Below are positions 31,593 through 35,136 of a stretch of DNA of 35,136 nucleotides, piece by piece. The stretch covers positions 1 through 35,136 of the forward strand of contig CAMBVX010000025.1 in the NCBI GenBank assembly GCA_945871085.1. The letters are read 5' to 3'. The notes beneath the pieces were generated by a model, which saw only the letters and a list, made by a program, of their open reading frames with translations, was not told the DNA's origin and made no database searches. Numbering within the stretch: the stretch's first letter is position 1; the number at the start of each line of letters is the position of its first letter. Both the position numbers and the translations under genes were made by a program. The DNA comes from Opitutus sp. GAS368. GTDB lineage: Bacteria; Verrucomicrobiota; Verrucomicrobiia; Opitutales; Opitutaceae.

Positions 31593-32503
31593 CCGCGCCT
31601 AAGAATCTGCCGGCATCCGTCAAAGCGCGCCTGCTCGCCGTGGCCGAACACCGCGGCGAGTCATTCAATCTCCTTGTGGTGCGTTTCGGTGTCGAGCGGC
31701 TGCTTTACCGTCTCAGCCAGTCGCGGCATGCCGACGGGTTTCTCCTCAAGGGCGCCATGCTGTTTGCCCTGTGGGACGAGAAGGCTCCCCGACCGACGCA
31801 GGATGTCGACTTCCTCGCGTTTGGGCCGACCGAGTTGAAACAAATCGAGGATACGTTTCGGGAGATTGTGGAAACGCCCGTGCCTGCTGATGGGCTCGTT
31901 TTCAAGGCCGATTCGATCCGGGCCGAACATATCAGGGAAGCCGACGCCTACGGCGGCGTGCGGGTGCGATTTGTCGCGTTGCTCGGCACGGGTGAAGTGC
32001 CACTACAGGTTGATCTCGGCGTTGGCGACGTCGTGACCCCGGCGGCAGAAAGAAGTGTCTTCCCGGCCCTGCTCGACTTTCCGGCACCGCATATCCGCTC
32101 GTATCCCATATACACCGTGGTGGCGGAAAAATTTGAGGCGATGGTTAAACTCGGCATCACGAACAGTCGGATGAAGGATTTTTTTGATGTCTGGTTTCTC
32201 GCCCGACGTTTCGAGTTCGACGGGACGACACTGCACCAGGCGATTCACGCCACCCTCGCGCGCCGCCAGACCGTGATCGGCGATCAACTCCCCTATCCAT
32301 TGACCGACGGCTTCGCCAAAGACGCGATGAAGCAAACTCAATGGACCGCTTTTCTTCGCCGCAACGGATTGACCGGGGCACCGCCGAACTTCGATGAGGT
32401 CGTTCAAGCCATTCGGGAATTCGTCGCACCAGTCCTGCGGAAGGACGGAATTGCAAGCCGGTGGAAGCCGGGGAAAGGATGGCGCCATGAGCACGCATCG
32501 TGA
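31589..32503 (+). CDS. abiEii: AbiEii-type nucleotidyltransferase toxin
   Basis: The ATG at 31589 is chosen because it overlaps the antitoxin stop and gives a 304-residue protein of normal family length; the frame is open further upstream but inside abiEi. The nucleotidyltransferase motifs are present: FLLKGAM (51-57), DVDF (Asp72 and Asp74), VDLGVGD (Asp142), and the helical motif EKFEAMV....SRMKDFFD (180-200) with Lys and Asp residues. AbiEii/AbiGii-type toxins (PF08843) act by modifying tRNA or another cellular RNA with nucleotides, causing growth arrest, in some cases during phage infection. All key motifs look intact, so the toxin is probably functional. Confidence 0.92.
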   Translation: MTAPKNLPASVKARLLAVAEHRGESFNLLVVRFGVERLLYRLSQSRHADGFLLKGAMLFALWDEKAPRPTQDVDFLAFGPTELKQIEDTFREIVETPVPADGLVFKADSIRAEHIREADAYGGVRVRFVALLGTGEVPLQVDLGVGDVVTPAAERSVFPALLDFPAPHIRSYPIYTVVAEKFEAMVKLGITNSRMKDFFDVWFLARRFEFDGTTLHQAIHATLARRQTVIGDQLPYPLTDGFAKDAMKQTQWTAFLRRNGLTGAPPNFDEVVQAIREFVAPVLRKDGIASRWKPGKGWRHEHAS

Positions 32504-32539
32504 ATCCACAACCCGACTACAGCCAGATTTTCACACTCA

Positions 32540-32560
32540 AGATTTGCCACAGATTTGCCA
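32540..32560. repeat. Adjacent direct repeat of AGATTTGCCA
   Basis: Two copies of AGATTTGCCA lie at 32540-32549 and 32551-32560, separated by one C, 37 bp after the AbiEii stop. Function unknown; it may simply be slippage. Confidence 0.5.
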
Positions 32561-32637
32561 GCGAGCGTGTTTTTGGCTTCCTTTAGGCTCGTTCCGTGTC
32601 ATTCTCTTGCACGTTTTAACTCACTAACAATCAACCC

Positions 32638-32661
32638 AAAAGCCCTGTCTTTCAGGCTTTT
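32638..32661 (+). terminator. Terminator-like hairpin downstream of abiEii
   Basis: AAAAGCCCTG pairs with CAGGCTTTT across the loop TCTTT, with one bulged C, and the right arm ends in a T run. This is the shape of a rho-independent terminator 135 bp after the toxin stop, immediately before the tRNA fragment. It may instead belong to the tRNA-associated sequence of an integrated element. Confidence 0.55.
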
Positions 32662-32680
32662 CCGTTGTCAGGTCTGAGGT

Positions 32681-32705
32681 GGTTCGAGTCCCGTTGGCCG
32701 CCCCA
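32681..32705 (+). other. tRNA 3'-end fragment (tRNA-His-like), candidate attachment site
   Basis: The 25 bases begin GGTTCGAGTCCCG and end GGCCGCCCCA. They match the T-loop, the 3' side of the T-stem, the 3' side of the acceptor stem, the discriminator base C and CCA of a tRNA. A C discriminator before CCA is characteristic of tRNA-His. No 5' half is present upstream: the bases preceding the T-loop cannot complete the T-stem. Such 3' fragments are what site-specific integrases leave at one end of an inserted element. No integrase is in the window. Confidence 0.6.
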
Positions 32706-32725
32706 TTCTGATAAGCAACAAGTTA

Positions 32726-32753
32726 GGCGTTTTCACTAAAAAGTGGCAACGCC
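32726..32753. repeat. Hairpin beside the tRNA fragment
   Basis: GGCGTT and AACGCC form the outer stem; CACT and AGTG form an inner stem after a 2+2 internal loop; AAAA is the loop. It lies 21 bp after the tRNA-like CCA. It may be a tRNA terminator carried along with the attachment region, or an integrase arm site. Confidence 0.5.
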
Positions 32754-32868
32754 CATTGGCAACATGTCCGCCAGCGTTTCAGGGTGTGCCCCTTTGTTTG
32801 CCGTGGCCAAACCGCCCCAAACCAGCCGACGTGATCGGCTGTGCTTCGCGGCGAAATTCGCGGGCGAG

Positions 32869-32900
32869 TTCGCTCTTTATTCGAAGAATAAAGAAGCGAA
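32869..32900. repeat. 14-bp stem hairpin with GAA loop
   Basis: Arms 32869-32882 (TTCGCTCTTTATTC) and 32886-32900 pair over 14 bp with one bulged A and a three-base GAA loop. The AT-rich core contrasts with the surrounding sequence. No T tract follows on either side, so an ordinary terminator is not favoured. No second copy was noticed in the window. Confidence 0.6.
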
Positions 32901-33130
32901 GAGGGTCAATCTAACAGGAGCCAATTCCCAAAATCCATTCTTGGCGTTGGGCGACACTGATGCGGGGATATTTTTGAAATCACTTGAGGCCACCAACCCT
33001 TGGGGCCGACAAACGCAGGTGTCCAAGTTTGCCCAAGTTAGTCGAAATTTCCAGGCAGGGGGCTTGCCTCCCCGTATTCAGCGGGAGGCTCGTTGATCGA
33101 ATGCCAACGGTGCAATCCACCCCGGCTCAA

Positions 33131-33150
33131 ATGTGTTCGTTCGAACACAT
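33131..33150. repeat. 20-bp near-perfect palindrome
   Basis: ATGTGTTCG and CGAACACAT flank a central TT, giving 9-bp perfect arms. It lies just beyond the decayed 3' end of the HsdR fragment. It could be an operator for a dimeric regulator or a recombinase site. It resembles a Gram-positive LexA box only in the TTCG/CGAA core and is in the wrong arrangement. Confidence 0.45.
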
Positions 33151-33199
33151 GACGATTCGCCATCAACGTTTGGTTGCAGAGCCCGCTCATTGCCAAGAT

Positions 33200-34232
33200 G
33201 GCCGCAGGACCTTGCCGGCGAACCCACTCGTCAAATGCTTTCGAAATCGATTCTTCGCGGGACGGTAGTTTGGAGACGTTGAGAATGTGCCGAAGGAAAT
33301 CGGCGAGGCTGGCTTTCGGATGCTGGTAGGCCTCCCTCCAGGCGTTCCTCTGTCACGAAGAGGTCGGGTCCTTGCAGGGCGGCACCGATGGCGGCGATGT
33401 CATCGGCTGTGAGGTCCTCACCACGCTGGAGCCGCTGCAGGGCTGGATTTTCGCCTGCGAGGTCTTTGACCAGCGCCTCGACTTGAGCGCGGTAGGTGTC
33501 AGCAAACGCACCTTCGCCGGTTGGACCGAAGACGATCCAATGCCGCTGTTGAATGTGATCGGGGAGCGAAAGGCGGACGAAGGTGCCTGCGGGGCGACGA
33601 TTCCTAAACCGCATGAGCGGAGCGAAGGTCTCCTGCAGCTGCATGATACGCGAACAGGTGAGATTGGCCCAAAAGGCGCCGGTCTGAGCGGTGGCCAGGG
33701 CTTCGAGATGCGGGCGAATTTCAGGAATGCTAGCAGCCTGTCGGACTTAGAAATTAAAGGCGTCCACAATGCGATAATCGCGAAAATATCTTTCAAAAAG
33801 ATTAAATATTGAGCTGCAAATGCCTTCGCCGGCCTAAGTCCGACAGCCTGCTAGCCGGGAGCAAAGCAAGGTGGTCGGTAATGCGCTCTCGGAGTTGCTC
33901 GACCTCACCGGCATCGGCTTTGAGGTGCGCGAGTGCGAGTTGCTCCGTCTGGTTCTCGAATTGAAGCTCGGGATAGGTGCCGGCGACGGAGAATCGCAGC
34001 AGTGGTGCGATGGCGTGAGAGAGGTGCGTGATGCGCTCTTCCGTGAGGTTTCCCCATAGGGCATTGGAGTCGGCAAGGCTTCGGACTTCCTCGGCGTGAG
34101 GCGAAACGTTGATATTCTCCAACGGCAGTGTGCCGACGAGATCGCGTAGCTGTCGGACCGTATGAAGTGCGGCTGCAAGTCGCCCACTTGCGCGAAAGAA
34201 GCACGGCGAGGCGTATTTTGGTATTCTGCCCT
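33200..34232 (-). pseudogene. Remnant of an HsdR-type restriction helicase subunit (C-terminal part), disrupted by a MITE
   Basis: Minus-strand coding sequence for the C-terminal region of a type I restriction R-subunit/DEAD-box protein can be read in pieces. From about 34232: FRASGRLAAALHTVRQLRDL, NALWGNLTEERITHLSHAIA, RERITDHLALLPAS. After the MITE at 33730-33854: IPEIRPHLEALATAQ, FWANLTCSRIMQLQETFAPL, WIVFGPTGEGAFADTYRAQ. A one-base frame change near 33331-33340 is needed to continue with AYQHPKASLADFLRHILNV and LPSREESISKAFDEWV. Similarity to known HsdR tails fades beyond about 33200, and the helicase and nuclease parts are absent upstream (stop TAG before 34232). So there are at least three lesions: 5' truncation, MITE insertion and frameshift. 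Family name from recalled HsdR C-terminal motifs; the pseudogene state is directly visible. Confidence 0.72.
33730..33854. mobile_element. 117-bp MITE with 17-bp terminal inverted repeats and CTAG target duplication
   Basis: The element spans 33734-33850 and is flanked by CTAG at 33730-33733 and 33851-33854. Its ends, CAGCCTGTCGGACTTAG and CTAAGTCCGACAGCCTG, are inverted copies with one mismatch (C versus G at position 4). The interior is AT-rich relative to its surroundings and has no reading frame for a transposase. Deleting the element and one CTAG joins the codons CCG GCT AGC ATT CCT and restores the minus-strand HsdR frame exactly, which fixes the insertion boundaries. CTAG target sites are known for IS5-type transposases, but the parent family is not established here. 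Confidence 0.85.
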
Positions 34233-34256
34233 AAATGATCCGTTGGCCTCCCGTCC

Positions 34257-34284
34257 ATGGTCGCCGGGCGACCATTGACAATGG
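34257..34284. promoter_or_regulatory. Stacked palindromes, probable operator of the AbrB/PIN toxin-antitoxin operon
   Basis: ATGGTCGCC-G-GGCGACCAT (34257-34275, 9-bp perfect arms) overlaps CCATTG-A-CAATGG (34272-34284, 6-bp perfect arms). They lie about 50 bp before the antitoxin ATG and cover the -35 box, the position expected for autorepression by an AbrB-type antitoxin or its toxin complex. Confidence 0.65.
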
Positions 34285-34302
34285 CCGGACCTAAAGAATA
34301 CT
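34275..34302 (+). promoter_or_regulatory. Sigma70-like promoter for the AbrB/PIN operon
   Basis: A perfect -35 TTGACA lies at 34275-34280, then 16 bp, then AATACT at 34297-34302 (4 of 6 to TATAAT). The -35 box sits inside the palindrome pair. The start codon follows 29 bp after the -10; no Shine-Dalgarno sequence is obvious. Confidence 0.6.
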
Positions 34303-34331
34303 GATCACCCTACAGAAAGATACTATCCTCC

Positions 34332-34577
34332 ATGACAACCTCTACCCTCTCTCAAAACGGGCAAACCACCATCCCGGCGAAGGTCCGGGAGTTTCTCCAC
34401 ATCGGGCCAAGCGACAAGTTGGTCTATCAGTTTGAAGGGAATCGGATTTTCTTGGAACCAGCGGTCGCTTCTACCGAAGCGCTTTACGGTGTGTTCAAGT
34501 CAGGGCGCAAGCCCCCCACCAAGGAGGAACTCCTTGCCGCGCGGCAAAAACACTACGCGGTAAAATATTCGCGGTGA
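34332..34577 (+). CDS. AbrB/SpoVT-family antitoxin
   Basis: An 81-residue protein whose first 45 residues form the swapped-hairpin AbrB/MazE fold: STLSQNGQTTIPAKVREFLHI followed by GPSDKLVYQFEGNRIFLEPA. The C-terminal half (GRKPPTKEELLAARQKHYA) is the likely toxin-binding tail. The gene overlaps the PIN toxin gene by four bases (GTGA at 34574-34577) and is preceded by stacked palindromes and a clear promoter, so it probably represses its own operon. It belongs to the VapB-like group defined by fold and partner. Confidence 0.9.
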   Translation: MTTSTLSQNGQTTIPAKVREFLHIGPSDKLVYQFEGNRIFLEPAVASTEALYGVFKSGRKPPTKEELLAARQKHYAVKYSR

Positions 34578-35014
34578 AAACGTTCATCCTCGATGCCAAC
34601 GTCGTTTTGCGGTTCCTGCTGGCGGACGACCCTGCCCAATCTCCCAAGGCCAAAGAACTATTCGTGCTCGCTGAATCGGGACGTGTCCGTTTGCGCCTTA
34701 CTCATGTCGCCGTCGCCGAACTGGTTTGGGTGCTTGGTTCTTTCTTCAATTTTCCTCGGCACGAGGTTGGCCCGAGATTGCGCGGACTCATTTTACACAA
34801 GGGCGTCGAAATTGATAACCAAGAGGTGATCTTGGGTGCGCTCGACCGCTTTGCCCGCATCAACGCCGATTTTCCAGACTGTTACGCGGCCGCCATCGCC
34901 GCCCACAGCGCGACGCCCGTCGCCAGTTACGACCGCGATTTCCGGAAATTTACCGATGTCACGTGTTTGAAGCCCGAGGAAATTCTAAACCTAAAAACGG
35001 CAGTTAGAAGATAG
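34574..35014 (+). CDS. vapC: PIN-domain ribonuclease toxin (VapC-like)
   Basis: A 146-residue PIN-domain protein starting at GTG 34574, which overlaps the antitoxin stop. The metal-binding acids are present: Asp7 in ILDANV, Glu49 in VAVAELVW, and Asp99/Asp102 in NADFPDCYAA, with Asp120/Asp122 in SYDRDFRKF. VapC toxins cut tRNA or rRNA when released from the antitoxin. All catalytic residues are intact, so the pair is likely active. The 122 bases after the stop contain nothing I recognise. Confidence 0.92.
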   Translation: MKTFILDANVVLRFLLADDPAQSPKAKELFVLAESGRVRLRLTHVAVAELVWVLGSFFNFPRHEVGPRLRGLILHKGVEIDNQEVILGALDRFARINADFPDCYAAAIAAHSATPVASYDRDFRKFTDVTCLKPEEILNLKTAVRR

Positions 35015-35136
35015 CCCGATGCGGCTGAGCGTCGGGAAAAAGCGTGGGGGTGAGCAGTCAGGCGGCGGTGCGTAGGCCCGATCAAGCCGGAGCAGGCAAC
35101 ATTGGTGGAGCCGGCCCCATGACGCCAAAGTTTTGA

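Larger units (their letters stand above)
32504..33199. other. Non-coding stretch with repeats and a tRNA fragment
   Basis: About 700 bp without a supported gene between the AbiE pair and the HsdR remnant. It contains a small direct repeat, terminator-like hairpins, a tRNA 3'-end fragment and palindromes, listed separately. A further GC-rich weak pairing lies near 33057-33088. Short open frames here lack protein-like composition. The concentration of such elements, plus the reduced GC, suggests the edge of an integrated and later eroded element. Confidence 0.5.

Noticed and set aside
32638-32705. Complete tRNA gene
   Set aside because: Only the last 25 bases fit; the preceding sequence is a terminator-like hairpin and cannot form D or anticodon arms.
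33131-33150. LexA-type SOS box
   Set aside because: The Gram-positive LexA consensus is CGAAC-n4-GTTCG; here the halves are in the opposite order, and no SOS gene is adjacent.
35015-35136. Start of a group II intron or IS element after the PIN toxin gene
   Set aside because: The GTGAG-like and GC-rich sequence was suggestive, but no domain V, terminal repeat or coding start could be identified in the 122 bases available.

Overview
The window looks like chromosomal DNA of a high-GC member of the Verrucomicrobia (PVC group), most likely Opitutaceae or a close relative. The evidence is the co-occurrence of DUF1552, DUF1592-type planctomycete cytochrome proteins and PVC beta-propeller/HEAT/CxxCH proteins, a TonB receptor of the Opitutus style, GlyArg/ProAla-rich linkers in secreted proteins, and weak or absent Shine-Dalgarno sequences. 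No complete tRNA, rRNA or CRISPR array is present.

Region 1 (1-23203, + strand): a nearly gap-free run of thirteen genes, all exported by signal peptides except one cytoplasmic enzyme. Two kinds of proteins are mixed. The first is a set of carbohydrate and hydroxycinnamate esterases: CE1-like proteins at 1400, 2544 and 17724, a CE6-like acetylesterase at 12531 and a CE15-like glucuronoyl esterase at 21662. The second is PVC redox-type proteins: DUF1552 at 1 and 10519, a DUF1587/1595/1592/1588/1585 diheme protein at 7734, a ThuA/beta-propeller/HEAT/azurin fusion at 4048, and a beta-propeller/HEAT/cytochrome c/discoidin-like protein at 18713. A TonB receptor with an N-terminal EF-hand (13742) and a fumarylacetoacetate-hydrolase-fold enzyme (16845) complete the set.

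Region 2 (23200-29922, - strand): a convergent five-gene cluster. In transcription order it holds two CE1-like esterases, a B3-like metallo-beta-lactamase-fold protein, a GPH-family glycoside symporter and a GH43 beta-xylosidase. Regions 1 and 2 together read as a locus for debranching and taking up decorated xylan or lignin-carbohydrate ester material: esterases outside remove acetyl, feruloyl and glucuronoyl links, the TonB receptor and symporter import the products, and GH43 plus the FAH-fold enzyme act in the cytoplasm. The role of the cytochrome and cupredoxin proteins is inferred only.

Region 3 (29923-35136): an accessory, lower-GC and partly decayed stretch. It holds an AbiEi/AbiEii toxin-antitoxin pair, a 25-nt fragment resembling the 3' end of a tRNA (probably tRNA-His; a candidate attachment site), strong hairpins, a broken HsdR-type gene fragment split by a 117-bp MITE with CTAG target duplications, and an AbrB/PIN-domain toxin-antitoxin pair behind stacked palindromes and a recognisable promoter. 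Removing the MITE and one CTAG copy restores the HsdR reading frame exactly.
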